From assembly GCF_963259705.1 (NCBI RefSeq), contig NC_081846.1, positions 61,991,722-62,055,721 on the forward strand: a stretch of 64,000 nucleotides of DNA, in the 5' to 3' direction. A program made the translations under genes and the position numbers. Shown in pieces: positions 46,255 through 58,765 of the stretch. Numbering within the stretch: position 1 is the first letter of the stretch; each line of letters starts with the position of its first letter. The notes under the pieces are model-generated. The model did not search any database, had not been told where the DNA came from, and was given only the letters and a program-made list of their open reading frames with translations. This DNA comes from Myotis daubentonii (Eukaryota; Chordata; Mammalia; Chiroptera; Vespertilionidae).

Positions 46255-47189
46255 CCTCTTTCTGAAGTAGGGACCATTTGCCATGTTTTTAATAATGCAC
46301 ATAAATGGTCTGTTGGTCTTCAATTTTATTTTCTGTGATGATCTCCAAAACTCACTATTCTCAAGAATTTAAAGTAAAAGGGGGGAGGGGAACACTCCTG
46401 CTGTAATTACAGCAATGTATATTCCAAAAATTATGCAGAATGACAAGAAGAAACAGTAAGTCACACAAAAACCATGCCAGCAGTAAAATTTGAAGACAAA
46501 GTCTGAAATGCAGATCTGGAAGACTAATGTAATAATACTACATGTTGTGACAACACAGAAATAATATGTGTAAAAAAAGGGGTTCTATGCAAAGTAACCT
46601 CACAGGTTACTGATCATAAATTTTCAACTGGGCAGGTCACGGTGGGGAGTCACCCATATAACTTTGTGGTAAAAGTTTATCATTGCAAGCCCTGTCCATT
46701 GTTTCTCTGCATCTAGGTTAACGCCTTTGAAATGACTCTTTGAGATGCTCCTTTTAATACATGAGTCACCCTTTCAGACCCCTTCTTCTAAAGTCTGACC
46801 ACCCTCAAGAGAGCACATAATCTTAACCCGTAATCCAATCCTGCCTGGCTTTCTCCCACTTTAACATAATCTTCCTTACAAACCCTCCTTAATCACAAAT
46901 ATATAAAAGAGACAGTTTGCAAACTGTTATTCTCTGGAGCATTTAATAGTATCTTGCTTCCTGATATATGTCGTCGGTTTGGCTCAAATAAACTCTTATA
47001 AAGATTCTCTACAAGTTTAGACGTTTCTTTCACCAAAAAATACACCTTAAATTTTTGAAGGAGAGTGAAAGAGGAAAATAGATTAAGCTCATTGACTATT
47101 GTACAGGAAATAGGCAAGACTTAAGTAATACCATTAAAAACTGACAAACTAGATAATATAAAGTGAAATAAGAAACCAGTGGCTGATGG
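46255..47189. other. Unassigned A+T-rich intronic sequence
   Basis: Nothing recognised. Confidence 0.5.
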
Positions 47190-47262
47190 CTTTTTTTCCC
47201 CCCATTGTTGACAGTATTACAGATGTCTCCCATCCCCCGCCTTACTTCCCCCAGACCTTTTC
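47190..47262 (-). repeat. Bat L1 3' end fragment
   Basis: Reverse complement GGTCTGGGGGAAGTAAGG, GGGAGACATCTGTAATACTG, TCAACAATGGGGGG. It is a short copy of the 3' end seen at 37973 and 31104. Confidence 0.65.
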
Positions 47263-47429
47263 ATTAAAGTACAAAGGTAACCACTAAAAGAAATTCAAAC
47301 CGCCCTAAGTACCAAAAAATATTTTTTTAATAAATTAAAGAGCAAAGACAATACATCTCTTAGAGAAGCACAGTGCATAAAACAATTCTTTTTTCACGAC
47401 AGTTCATTATATGATGTGAAGTGCAAAAG

Positions 47430-47862
47430 GGTACGTATTACTCCTCCTTGCAGCGTGGGTAGGAATTAGGGATACGATAGAATTGCACGCCTGTGATTAG
47501 GTTACATTATGTGGCAACGGTGAAGAGACATTATGCTAGGTGGGTCTTACCTAAGCAGGTAAGCCCGGCAGAGACACTCTCCTATTGGTCTTGAAGAGGC
47601 AAACTGCGTATTGTAGAGAGCACCGTGTGGCAAGGAATGGTGGGCAGATTCTAAGGAATGAGGGCTTCAGTTCTACAGTCGCAGGAATTGAATTCTGCCA
47701 CAACCAGCGAGCTAAGAAGGAACTGAATTCTGGCAACCTGAGCAGAGGGACCATGTAAGCCAGGCTCAACCCTCAGAGCCAAGGAAATTAAGATGTTAGA
47801 TATGTGTTGTTCGAACCCACTAAAGTTTGTGGTCATTTTTGTGCAGCAATAGAAACCTAATA
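47430..47862 (+). repeat. MLT1-type LTR
   Basis: GATTAGGTTACATTATGTGG, TCAACCCTCAGAGCCAAGG and the terminal AGTTTGTGGTCATTTTTGTG then CAGCAATAGAAACCTAATA fit a MaLR LTR. It is old and has no internal retroviral genes. Confidence 0.8.
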
Positions 47863-48597
47863 TCCCATCTTTGATATAAGGAAGGAAGAGGTAAAAAAAT
47901 GTGTATGTGTCTACTAATTTGTGCAAAGGAATAACCTGAAATAACAGTGAAATCCCAATGACTCCTGTTGGCTCTTAGTATTGTTTTTAATAAAAGCTTA
48001 CCCTGAAAGAACTCTGAACCCGCCCCCTCCCCTTGCATTTACAGGCTTTGTATAGAATAACAGACGTAGTGAGCAGGCAGCATAGCCAAATAGGGTGTTC
48101 CTATGCAGAGCAGCCAGTGTTGTATGTATTCCTGAGAGCAAACTTTTCCCTTCTGGAAATTAAATTGAGCCAAAACGAAAGAGTTGACTTTGTAGAGGGG
48201 ACTCCCGTGTCCCGACTGTTCCATTTGCTTCCATGTGGACTCTACCTCAGTCTATGCACACTACCTGCAACATGATACGTGTGCCAAGTGTTGTCAAATG
48301 ACTAAAATCTGCAGGTCCTGATGTGGGCTTTCAGAGTGCACCAGGCCACTCTTCTGACAGGCTGATAGCCCAGGGCTTACAGTGTCAATAGCCAAGAGAG
48401 ATGAAAACCATCAAACTGAAAGGTCAGGCCTAAAATCATCACGCACTGTGTGGGCGAAAACAATTTACCACAGTGACGTTAACATCTGTCAAACAATTGT
48501 TAATTAAACCAAAATGATAACCCTTGGATCAAATTAATATTGCTTCTCTCTGAAAGAGACTAGCAACAATTTAAGGAATTTTTATTTAATAACACGT
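47863..48597. other. Unassigned intronic sequence
   Basis: Nothing recognised. Confidence 0.5.
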
Positions 48598-48760
48598 GTT
48601 TCTTTCTCTTTTTTGAAGTATAAGTCAAAGTTTACAGTGGTACAGAGGTGGTAGAAGTGAGCCAACTGGGCTGCGTGGGCTTAGGAGACAAGTTACAGAG
48701 GCAAAAGAAGGGCCCTTGGAGCTCACAGAGAGAAAGGCAAAGGTAACCTGCCTGGGGGAG
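48598..48760 (-). repeat. Unnamed LTR-like repeat, copy B
   Basis: Reverse complement CCTTTGCCTTTCTCTCTGTG, AGCTCCAAGGGCCCTTCTTT, TGTAACTTGTCTCCTAAGCC, AGTTGGCTCACTTCTACCAC. Closely parallels copy C at 54655-54818. A G-rich stretch (about 48753-48780) adjoins it, as at copy A. Confidence 0.75.
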
Positions 48761-50999
48761 TTGGGGGGAGGGGGAGGGAGAGTGTGCCTAATGCATGTGT
48801 TTCTTAAGCCAGACGGAAAGACCACTGAAATATGAAAACACAATTACATATCAGTTTTTGAAAACACTGCAGCATTATTATTGTGGTGGAAGTTTCCCTA
48901 TAAAGGTTGTTCCCATCTCACTTGGTGCAGTTTATAAACCTGTTTTACAGTCAGGCTCCTTCTAAATTTAACTGGTTTTTGGTCAGCTTTGTCCCCAATT
49001 ACTAAAAAGATACTTGTTATTTTAGATCAGATCCTGAGGGCAAAAAAGGAAGTGCAATAATATAGAGGTCAAAGGCCTTTTATAATTTTGGTCCAACACC
49101 ACACTCAGCCTACAAAAGGAAAAGCTCACAGCTTCCTGTAGATGGCCCCTTCCTCTTGGCTGACCCCCATTCATCCCTGTTTTCCAGCGGCCGCAGGCTG
49201 AGAGTGGCTGGCTTACCCTGTGCTGCACACATTCCCGGGGTGAACGGATAAAGGATCCACCACTTGCTGGCTTTCTCTTTTTATAAATCAACACTGGGTG
49301 TGTTTTGTTTTTAACCAAGCCTGTGTGCTCACAAAGCAAAGAACATATATATGTAAGCCAAATGGTTTGCTAGTATCTACAATGAGTTTTCATGGTTTTC
49401 TAAGAAGAACTGCAGAATCCTAGATGCTGGCTATCCTACAAGCCCCAGTTAACAGTCACTGAGACCGTTCATTTTATCAGCACCTTGGTTTCTTTCTTTC
49501 CACATTCTTCTAGAAAGTTAGGACAGCTCAGTTTCAAAAGACTCCGCTATCTTTCTCTATAAAGATCATTTTCAGAATTCTGAGGCATTCTGTAAAGGGG
49601 AGAAAGATATTAAATTAGAAGCCTATCAAATGCCGAATTTAAAATGAGAACAAGTTTGGTGAGAACACAGTTTGAACTCTCAACCCAAGTTCCTCCTCAA
49701 GAACATTTTCCATAACTGCACAACAATCTCTTGCTTCTTTAAATTCCTGCACCATACCAGCTAGAACTTATTTTTGTAATGCCCATTCTAATCATTAATT
49801 GCTTCATGAGTACCTCTTGTTGATCTACCTAGATTATACATTTTTTTTCAAGCTAGGAAATAGACATCTATTTCTCCCCACAATTACGGCTTTCATATTG
49901 GGCAACAGTAGGTAATAATACTTAATCTGTTTTCATGAAAACTGTTACAGAGGCAATAAAATAATCTTGCACAACAAAGTGATACAGAATAAAAAATACA
50001 GAACTACTAATATATCAGCAACCTATGAACGTTGTTTCTTGCTTAAAACAAATTTCAATTTAAAAGTTCAATGAAGTAAAGGAAGAATATCTGATCTGCT
50101 TAGGTCCTGAGAAAAACTTAGTATCAGAAGGAACAAGGGATGATGACTTCCCCCCAAAATGCTAAGACACCCGATATTTTAAAACACTAGTTTCTTGCCC
50201 GAGTTGAAGCTAATTAAGTCCATGCAAATATGGAAAATTATGAAAGATACGGAAAGGAGGGTTTTCCTAATTCCACACTATATTTGAATGTCTCACTGAC
50301 AACGCATTAGATAAAGATGGAAGAAAAAAATTAGCAATTTTAAAGCACTTAAGCTAAAATTATTCTCCAGTTGATAAAAGTCAAAACTGCAAGGACAACA
50401 GAGCCTATCTAGTATTGAGTTCCGAGATAACAAAGCCAAAAATATTGAACTAATTTCCTTACTAAAATGCATTACTGAAATATTTCTGATACTTTAGAAA
50501 GGGATCTTACAAAAATCTTCCCTGAAATGAAGTTCCTGTTTTTATAGGCTGATCATGAGCTTTGATTTAATCTATCCCAGTTGCTTTTGGAAGTCCATAT
50601 TACTCTATTAAGAAATTACATAAAGTAAGGAAAATGTTTCGAGGCCAGGAGCAATACTGAAGGAAGATAGGTCATTATACAATAGCCATGAATTTAACAG
50701 ACAGGACTAAACCTAAACTGGGATTAACAAACTTCTGTGATCCACAAAAACCCCTTCAATGGGAACACTGTTATGCTCCCATTCCGCCTTAGTAAATTTT
50801 TTAAAGTCAATTTATTGCTTTTCACGGTATATATATATATATAATTAAGTAGAAATATATACTTTGAATTGGTATCTTTGTTGTATTATAGAATTCATTT
50901 TGAAAATCACCTTTAATAGTCATTGTGCAGATAAATCAATACATCCTACAATTTAAAGTAATTTCAAGGAAAGGGGCCAATAAGGCAAATTAGGTGGTT
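48761..50999. other. Unassigned intronic sequence
   Basis: Contains a NotI-type GCGGCCGC at about 49188 and a short (TA)n at 50829-50842. No repeat family or exon recognised. Confidence 0.5.
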
Positions 51000-51640
51000 A
51001 GCAGGTGGGGCTTGAGAGACTGAATTTTCTCGTGGCCAATTTAGCTGAACTCTGCTTAGCGATCGAGAGGACAAGAGCTTCCAGCCAGTAATTCACACCC
51101 ACTGTCCTTTCACAAAACTGAATCAGGAGAGAAAACACCACCACCCAGGCCAGCCGCAGCCGCTCAGCTGATGCAGAATGTGTTTCCGGCCTAGGCAGCC
51201 ATCCCAGCGGCCCTTCACCCACCCCACCCCTGACCCCCGAGTAACTGCAGCAAGTTCTGGTTCCTCAGCTAGTCTCCAGTTTATACTTGAGCAGAAAAGG
51301 GAGATCATAAATCTGGGGAACTTCCTCCTGAAATCGGGATGGGTTCTCTGCCAGATGTTCATTTGTACTGGCTTTTTTTCCACAGGACAATGGGGGCGGG
51401 GTGGGGGGAAGGAGAGGAGAACACATGCTCTTACAGCAGTCATGTTCAAGTCGCCACAGCCAAAGGGAGCAGGAAGCAAGCACACACACCACCAGACCTC
51501 CCCCCGCCACCCCCTCCCCAAAAAAAACAGCACAGTAGTCACAGTGGGCTCAAGGAACGCAGCATCACTTGAGGCACATGGCAACCAAGATGGAAGGAAT
51601 AAAAGTAATGTAACGCAATGAAGACTATTGTTTGCCCTTT
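51000..51640. other. G+C-richer intronic block, possible cis-element
   Basis: Compared with its A+T-rich flanks this block is richer in G+C and has scattered CpGs, but too few for a CpG island. Minus and plus frames of 192 and 147 codons overlap each other and have no recognisable domains or splice context. I do not call a gene. Confidence 0.35.
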
Positions 51641-51922
51641 TTTTGACACAGCCAGATATTACTTGGCTAGCGACATAACACATTCGCTTTTCCATCCCCA
51701 CCCATCTGTAGTTTTTTTAATCAGCTGTCCTGTTCGCACACTGGTCCATAAACTACTTGCTTGGAGCCTGATTTTACTTTGGGTTACTCATTTTTCAAGT
51801 CCATAAATTGTTTCATGAAAATATCGTTACATCCAGTGAGTAAGGCAAAGTCAAATGTGATTATTAAGTTTAAGCTGTGGCTCATCAGCATGGCATGGAA
51901 ACAACAGGGTTTTTAAGTTTTT

Positions 51923-51957
<35 letters not shown>

Positions 51958-52719
51958 GACCATGAAGCTGAAGTGAAACATCTGTATCCGTGCATGCAGC
52001 AGAGCTGTTAAATTCTTGGCTCACACAACAGACAAGGCAGCTCAGAGGCCAAAGACTTCCAGGAAAGTTTACGTTCCGGTACATCATAAACTGTGGCAAT
52101 AAACTCACGTCCTCACACAGTCGGCCTGAATATGGCGTAAGTTTTCGGTTTTCAAATAAAAAAAATGAACAGAAATACTATATACCCACGTTTTATCTGT
52201 CCTTACCAACTCTAACCTCCTCCCTTTAAACTCGTTCCTGACCTAGGCTTCATGTTGAGTTCTACTGTGCCCATTCCTCTCCCCCTTCCCTTTTGGCAAG
52301 TTTCCTCATCACCTCTGCCGTGGGAAAATTAACACCTTGAGACATCTTTAGTACAATCTCCCCCAGTAACAGGCAACTTGAAATCTAGCATCTATTTTTC
52401 TAAATTAGGGAGAATTCAAGGGTCTGTCACACATTCTCTTTGCTAAATCTTAAGTAGCTACATGATGCTAATTAAAAACCTATTCTATTCTTTGTGGTTT
52501 ATAACTAAAATACAGGTACTGTGTGGTTTTTTTTTTAATATCCTCTAGTGGTTTAACACATTCAGTTCAGTTAATATGATTAAAACCCTCAATGTATTTT
52601 TACTGACAAATGTTTTTATCAAAACGATCAGCCACGCACACTTTTCTGACAATGGAATTTTTGGCAGGTCATCTTCAAATACCATCTCCTAAGCTCAAGC
52701 TGTAAACCATACATTTTTA
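51641..52719. other. Unassigned sequence with a (CA)n at 51926-51955
   Basis: Apart from the 15-unit CA microsatellite, nothing is recognised. Confidence 0.55.
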
Positions 52720-52732
52720 AAAAATACTTGTT

Positions 52733-52986
52733 GCCCAGCCAGTGGTTGAGGGTTGACCCATGAACCAGGGGGTCAAGGTTCGATTCCCGGTCAGGGCCTA
52801 TGCCTAGATTTTGAGTTCAATCACCAGTGTGGGCTGTGCAAGAGGCAGCCAATCGATGATTCTCTCTAATCACTGATGTTTCTCTCCCTTTCCCTCTCCC
52901 CCTCCCCCTCCCCCTCCCCCTCCCCCTCCCCCTCCCTCTCCCTCTCCCTCTCCTTTCCTCTCTGAAATCAATAAAAATATATTTTT
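52733..52986 (+). repeat. Ves SINE with expanded CCCTCC tract
   Basis: B box GGTTCGATTCCCGGTCAGGG is intact. The pyrimidine tract is expanded to (CTCCCC)n/(CTCCCT)n at 52893-52952. Tail AATAAAAATATATTT. Duplications AAAAATACTTGTT (52720-52732) and AAAAATACCTGTT (52987-52999). Confidence 0.93.
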
Positions 52987-52999
52987 AAAAATACCTGTT

Positions 53000-53797
53000 A
53001 AAGTTTAAAATAAATTCACCATAATCAATGAAATAGCATCAACATTTATGGGTAATAAGTTTAGTTTCCACTTCCCATCTCTCTCTTCCCAAAGGAAAAT
53101 ATTGTTAACAGTACAGCAGGCTTCCTTCCCCAAACCCTTTGCTCTGCCCTCACAAGCACCATGTTGTGTATGTGGTGAGCACAGAGGATCTACAGCTCTG
53201 CTGCTTGCTCTGGGGTCAACTGCTCTGTTCATCTGGGTCCTGCTTCATGCTATTCATTCTCCTCGAATGTCGCATCCCTGAGGCTTCCTTCCACTGTAGT
53301 GTCAGGGGTTTCCGCAAAAGCAGGCTCTTCTGAAGTGGCACTGGGAGGCTTGAAGAGGAGGGTACACAGCTGGGGCCCCAGAATGGCTAAAAGGGAAGGC
53401 TTTACTCCAGGTGTCGTATTTCCTTCCTTTTAGGGCTGCTGCCTTCCTTTCCCTTTCAGTCTGTTTTGACAGCCAGGAATTATTTTGTTGCTGTTGTTGC
53501 TGCTGCTGCTGCTGTTTTGCCTTTCCTTTCAACTTCCCGCCACGGGAAGACACCTGCTATTTCTCATCAGCCCCTACAGCTCCTCCCTTTGGGTGGAGTG
53601 TTTCTCTCATAGTCTATGAGCAAGTATCAGCCAACAACGCCTTGTGCTGGAAAGAGGGTGGTCCCCAGATTCCACAGGCATCCTTTCCATTCTCCATCCC
53701 AGTGCACAACCATTCCTACTCCCTGGGTGCGGGGGTCTGAACTCAGACACTGGGGTTCCAACAAGAAGCTCCTTCCTCCTTTTCCATTGGCCTCCTC
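53000..53797. other. Unassigned intronic sequence with a (TTG/CTG)n
   Basis: A TTG/CTG triplet run lies at 53484-53515. It makes poly-Cys and poly-Gln stretches in chance frames. No gene recognised. Confidence 0.55.
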
Positions 53798-53808
53798 CTC
53801 TTCTTCTT

Positions 53809-54027
53809 TTTTTTAAAATATATTTTTATTGACTTCAGAGAGGAAGCGAGAGGGAGAGAGAGATAGAAACATCGATGAGAGAGAATCACTGATTGGCTGC
53901 CTCCTGCATGCCCCACACTGGGGATCCAGCCCAAAACCTGGGCATGTGCCCTGACCAGGAATTGAACCGTGACCTCCTGGTTCATAGGTCGACACTCAAC
54001 CACTGTGCTACACCGGCTGGGCAAAGT
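53809..54027 (-). repeat. Ves SINE with target duplications
   Basis: Reverse Ves: TTTTATTGACTTCAGAGAGG, AACATCGATGAGAGAGAATC, GTGCCCTGACCAGGAATTG, CACCGGCTGGGC. Exact duplications CTCTTCTTCTT at 53798-53808 and 54028-54038. Confidence 0.95.
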
Positions 54028-54420
54028 CTCTTCTTCTTACGGGAAGGAATATCATGGCAGCGTTCTTCTGACCCAAGCTGCCAACTATTTTCCAAAAATT
54101 CCTCAGTATTTCTTGCCCTCTTAAGGATTCCTTTCCTAGTTCCTAAAGATTTATGCTTTTTCTGTCAGTGCAGTGGGAAGGAAAAGAGATAAACTCACCT
54201 AAATGAATGCATTATAAATACACTTGCACTATTCACGGTTCCACAATAACCACCTTCCCTCATCCCATTGTCCAACTGACACCAAAACCATGTGCTCGGA
54301 TCTTGCAGATTGATTCAAGCCAATGTAACTTAACTTACAGGTGTTGATATTGCTATTAGTTTTAGAGACAAGTTACACAAATTAAAAGGAAGATAAATAC
54401 TGAGATTTAAAATGTGTGTG

Positions 54421-54588
54421 CGGTCCTGACTGGGTAGTTCAGTTGGTTCGAGTGTCGTCCCCAGGCAAGGTTGGCAGTTCGGTCTCCAGTCAGAGCATAT
54501 ACAAGAATCAACCAACGAATGCATCAATAAGTGGAACAACAAATGGATGGATGTTTCTCCTTCCCCTCTCTCTCTAAAATCAATTTTA
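54421..54588 (+). repeat. Ves SINE, shortened
   Basis: Head CGGTCCTGACTGGGTAGTTC; GTTCGGTCTCCAGTCAGAGC; short CTCTCTCT tract. Duplications AAAATGTGTGTG (54409-54420) and AAAATATGTGTG (54589-54600). Divergent. Confidence 0.85.
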
Positions 54589-54654
54589 AAAATATGTGTG
54601 GGAGCACGCTCTCGCTCTCCCTCTCCCTCTCCCTCTCCGGAGCATGTCCATGCG

Positions 54655-54818
54655 TTTCCCTTCCCTATCTTCTTCCCTCAGGCGTGTTACCTTTGCCTTT
54701 CTCTCTCCTACCTCCAAGGGCCCTTCTGCCGCTGTAACATGTTTCCTGAGCCTACGCAGGCCAGCTGGCTCACTTCTTCTACCTCTGTAACTTTCTAAAT
54801 AAACTCTCTCTAAAATTT
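54655..54818 (+). repeat. Unnamed LTR-like repeat, copy C
   Basis: GTTACCTTTGCCTTTCTCTC, ACCTCCAAGGGCCCTTCTGC, TGTAACATGTTTCCTGAGCC, CAGCTGGCTCACTTCTTCTA, CTAAATAAACTCTCTCT. Matches copies A and B. The AATAAA near the end followed by about 12 bases suggests a polyadenylation signal in an LTR or retroposon 3' end. Confidence 0.75.
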
Positions 54819-55389
54819 GGGGGCTGAGGAGGTGGGGAGGTGTGTGTGTGTGAGAGAGAGAGGGAGAGAGAGATAATATCATATCATGCGTTCTGTATTA
54901 AAAGTAGATACACAATGAGTAAATTCTTACCTTAGTTATCAGTATTATCTTAGTATCTAAGATTATTTAGGTATCATTCATTTTTCTTGCATGACCAGTA
55001 TATATATCTGGGAAAGACAGCACTTTTGATTGGGTGTGCATGGCTGGCGGACCAAGGCTTCACCACCAATAAAAGCAGCTTAAAAGCTTATTTGCTGACT
55101 TGCTAGCTCAAAGGGTTCCACCAATACCCTGACCTTTCTTTTGCCCTCACTTGTCAAACAATAGAATGACACTTGATATTACCACCCATGGACAAGCTCT
55201 TTATGAAAACCCATTAGAGGTGGACTGCTTCATCTTGAAAGTGTGAAATTTACTTTAACTTCTATAAGTCACAAACCCCAACAAGACCCAGCATAGGGTC
55301 CAGTTCTCTCACAGTGCTAAACTGAAACACTTTTGTGGACATGTAGAAAATAAATTTCTTTAAAAAATGATTCATCTAAAAGTGTTATA
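54819..55389. other. Unassigned intronic sequence
   Basis: A GT/GA run at 54840-54873 only. Confidence 0.5.
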
Positions 55390-55500
55390 TTTCAAACACA
55401 CATAAGTACAGAGAATATAATGCATTCCCCATGAATCCAGACCCTCTTCTTATCAAACTTTAACCTTTGCCACATTGTTTCAGGTATGTTTTAAAGATTA
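55390..55500 (-). repeat. L1M fragment (antisense)
   Basis: TTTCAAACACACATAAGTAC, AGAGAATATAATGCATTCCCC and TTTGCCACATTGTTTCAGG fit antisense L1M wording. Confidence 0.6.
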
Positions 55501-56512
55501 TTTTTTGATAGTCATAGTGTGGCTAGATCAAGATCTAAGAAGAGAAACCAATGGGAACAGATTTCATTTTTATTGAAGCCAAAATCTGGACGGTAAGCTG
55601 TTATTCTTTGCTTACCTACTACCATTCTTAGCTCTCACTGTTATCATTGACGGATGATAATGCACATTCTACATTTATTTGGAGATGTTAAACTCTTAAT
55701 GATATATTCAAAAGTCAATATTAGATTTCAGGTGAAATTAAAGTAATCCTTTAGCCTAAGTTCTTTACCTATGGTTCCGGAAAACCTTCTGTGTTCTCAA
55801 ATACCTATAATTTATGATTAATGACAATTATACTATTTTAACTTTTGAAATTAAATCTTTTATAAATATTGAGTCCCAAAGAAAACAGCTGGCAAGCTCA
55901 ACAATATTTCAAACATTAATTTCAAACAAAGCAATCATAGCTGCTATGACCACAAAGTTTCCCTTGCTCTTACAAAAAGTAAGATTCCTGCAAAGGTTAT
56001 CAGAGGCTGATGCATTTATGCTGTCACATCATTACTGACAATAAAACTGCCTAATGTGTTATATAAAGAGCATAGAGCAATCTTTGTTGGATGCATCTAA
56101 CTGTCTGGATTATGCAGAAGGGCCAAGTCAACAGCCTATTAAAGTAAATGCAATTGGACTTTCACTCGCACTGAAGAAAAAGCTGTATCTTAAGCAGTTG
56201 CTGACAATTCATTTCTGTCATTATATTTTTCTAGAATATCTGTAAACTCTTAAAAACAGGATTATATAAATAATTAGGCCTACTGATGCTGGGAGTGGTG
56301 AAATAGCTTTTTCATTTTGAATATGAAAAAGATAAAAGAAAACAAAACACAAAAAGGGATTTATTCTCCCTCCCCTCCAAAAAAAAATTCAGCAGCCACA
56401 TCCTGTGCGTCTTAAACCCCATAGAAAGTGAAGCCTGAAGAACAAGATTCATACTCATAAAGATGTCCCAAAGCACTGTCATAGGCTAACTCAAAAAAAC
56501 CTAATTTTCTTT
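55501..56512. other. Unassigned A+T-rich intronic sequence
   Basis: Nothing recognised. Confidence 0.5.
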
Positions 56513-56731
56513 TTAAAAAAATATATTTTATTGATTTTTTTACAAAGAGGAAGGGAGAGGGATAGAGAGTTAGAAACATCAATGACAGCAAAACATCGAT
56601 CAGCTGCCTCCTGCACACCTCCTACTGGGGATGTGCCTGAAACCAAGGTACATGCCCTTGACCAGAATCGAACCTGGGACCCTTCAGTCCACAGGCCAAT
56701 GCTCTATCCACTGAGCCAAACCGGTTAGGGC
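56513..56731 (-). repeat. Ves SINE
   Basis: Reverse Ves: AAATATATTTTATTGATTTT, TCCTGCACACCTCCTACTGG, GGGACCCTTCAGTCCACAGG, GAGCCAAACCGGTTAGGGC. Target duplications are not clear. Confidence 0.9.
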
Positions 56732-57345
56732 TTTTTTTTTTTTTTTAATTGTTTCTGGGAGGGAAAATGAATGACCAGAGGACAGGGTTTGGAGGAAGAA
56801 ACCTTATTTTCACATCTGAATTTCAAAGCCTATGTTAGTAAGAAGGGGCGAGTAAAGATAAAGTGTTTTGCCACTAATTCAAAAGAAAAGTCAACCAGAA
56901 GCTGCCCTTTCTCCAAGTAATCCTAGTTCATTCAGGTTTTACTGTACAGCGCAGTTCAAAATACCTCCCCCCCAAATTTATTTGAGTGAAAAAGCTTACA
57001 GCCCAGTCCCCATCCCTCTATTAACCAGCCCAGCTATGTAAAAAGCTCCCGAAAGAATGGAATATTGTGAAGAACACAAAAAGCTCTCCTGTAATGGAAG
57101 GCGGCAGGAAGCCTGCGTCTTGTGACACACACAAGCACACAGTGTGGCAGGGGGACAGCCTGCAGATCAGATAACTTTACAGCGATTTCTATTGATGGTT
57201 CAAGGAGAGCAAACACTAAACAGCTGAAAGGTGAGGCAGGCCGATCCTGACAGCAGGGGCTTGGGGCAGCAACCCACCTGAGCAGGGCTCCTGGTAACCA
57301 TGGGGACCATCATGATCGGTTGCTATCTAGGTATCATAGGCCTCA

Positions 57346-57399
<54 letters not shown>

Positions 57400-58490
57400 G
57401 TTTGGTCCTTTCCATCAAGTCCGGCAATTATTCCCAAAGATGAAGTATTTGCCAATTATACAATAAAATCTTACCTTTCAATATTCTTGTTCTAAATATT
57501 CTTTTCCAAAAATTGCATGTTTCCCCCCCCCATGTCCCTGCACATCCTGTGTAATAAATGAATATGTATGTATTTTTAAAGCTTTCTTTTGGCACGAAGC
57601 TTCCTCTCAGACCCTTCTTTCCCTGTAGGACAGGAGGGAGGGTAGTCTCTCTTCTGCTACAATGACCAGGCCAAGATAGTCACCCAAGCAGAGAAGAACA
57701 TCCTTACTCAAAGGGAGTCGCTGGAGTCCTCCTTCACGAAGTACTCCTGGCACACTTATGTTACATGTGCTTTTTAAAAAAACTTAGAACCTCATCTGTA
57801 AATATTTTCAGTTTTCAAACAACCAACAGAAACATTTCCAAAACACACGCACAATCATTTTTAAGTTGAAACCTGCCCGTATCAAAATACTTTAAATTCT
57901 AGAATAAGTTGAATTCAGAAATAAAAATAACCAACATCAAATACAACCTATTCTTCGACCACTGGTGAACAATCTTGAAAACAGTCCTATCTCCTCTCCA
58001 GGAGCTACTAGGAAAAACCCGAAACACTGCCACATCGAGCCTCTGCTGGAGCCATGAAGTCGAACGCACCAGAGATGCAGAATTCCCCCAGAACGTCTTA
58101 TTTTCCTTCAGTAAAGTAAAGCTCCTCCGCATCACTGCTTACCGCCTGAACCCTACAACCATGGACTCTCTCTTTTTAATTGGGCTTGTTCATTGAGAAA
58201 ATGGCAACATGGGCTTTCACGATTATGTAAGCGAGAAAAACGGTGCCGGGTGCCAAGACCTTGGACTGCGGCAAATATTTAAAGTCATTCTGTAAATGCC
58301 TGGTATCTGGTGGAAAACCTGAGAAACGCAAGAACTGCACACCAGTGGCAGTGTTATAATTCAGCATGTGAGGGGGGAAGGGGGCCAAAATACACCACAT
58401 GCAAAGCACTGGGAGCCATTACCATCAGAAATTGCTTACGCAGGAGCTTCTGGCCAGAGTTTGCTTCAATACAACTTGACCAGTCTGGAG
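56732..58490. other. Unassigned intronic sequence with (AT)n at 57348-57395
   Basis: A 24-unit AT run is the only repeat recognised. Confidence 0.55.
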
Positions 58491-58765
58491 CAGCGATTTT
58501 CAACCCTTTTCATCTCATGGCACACATACACTGATTATTAAAATCCTGTAGCACACCGAAAAATGTTTTGCCTATCTGACAAAAAATAAAAGGGTATAAT
58601 TTTAATTCATTCACACCAAACAGCTCTTGTTGTGCTGGCTGGGTTTTTGTTTTTTTTGTTTGTTTGTTTTTTTCAGACAATTTAAGGGAAAAGAGGTCAG
58701 TGCCCCTGACTAAATAGGTACTGCGTGTTTTAAAAACTCTTGCACACACCAGGTGAAAATCACTG
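58491..58765. mobile_element. Non-autonomous hAT MITE (275 bp)
   Basis: Terminal repeats CAGCGATTTTCAACC and GGTGAAAATCACTG (imperfect). CATGGCACACATAC and TTGCACACACCAGG lie just inside. The flanks GTCTGGAG and GTCTAAGG are a decayed 8-bp duplication. A GTTT-rich insertion lies at about 58645-58675. Confidence 0.82.

Noticed and set aside
51123..51701. Longest open frame in the window (192 codons, minus strand)
   Set aside because: It overlaps a 147-codon frame on the other strand, lies in a G+C-richer intronic block, has no recognisable domain, and no splice or promoter context. It is consistent with chance.
53302..53553. Poly-glutamine frame (minus strand)
   Set aside because: It is produced by a CTG/TTG triplet run; there is no flanking domain or conserved context visible.
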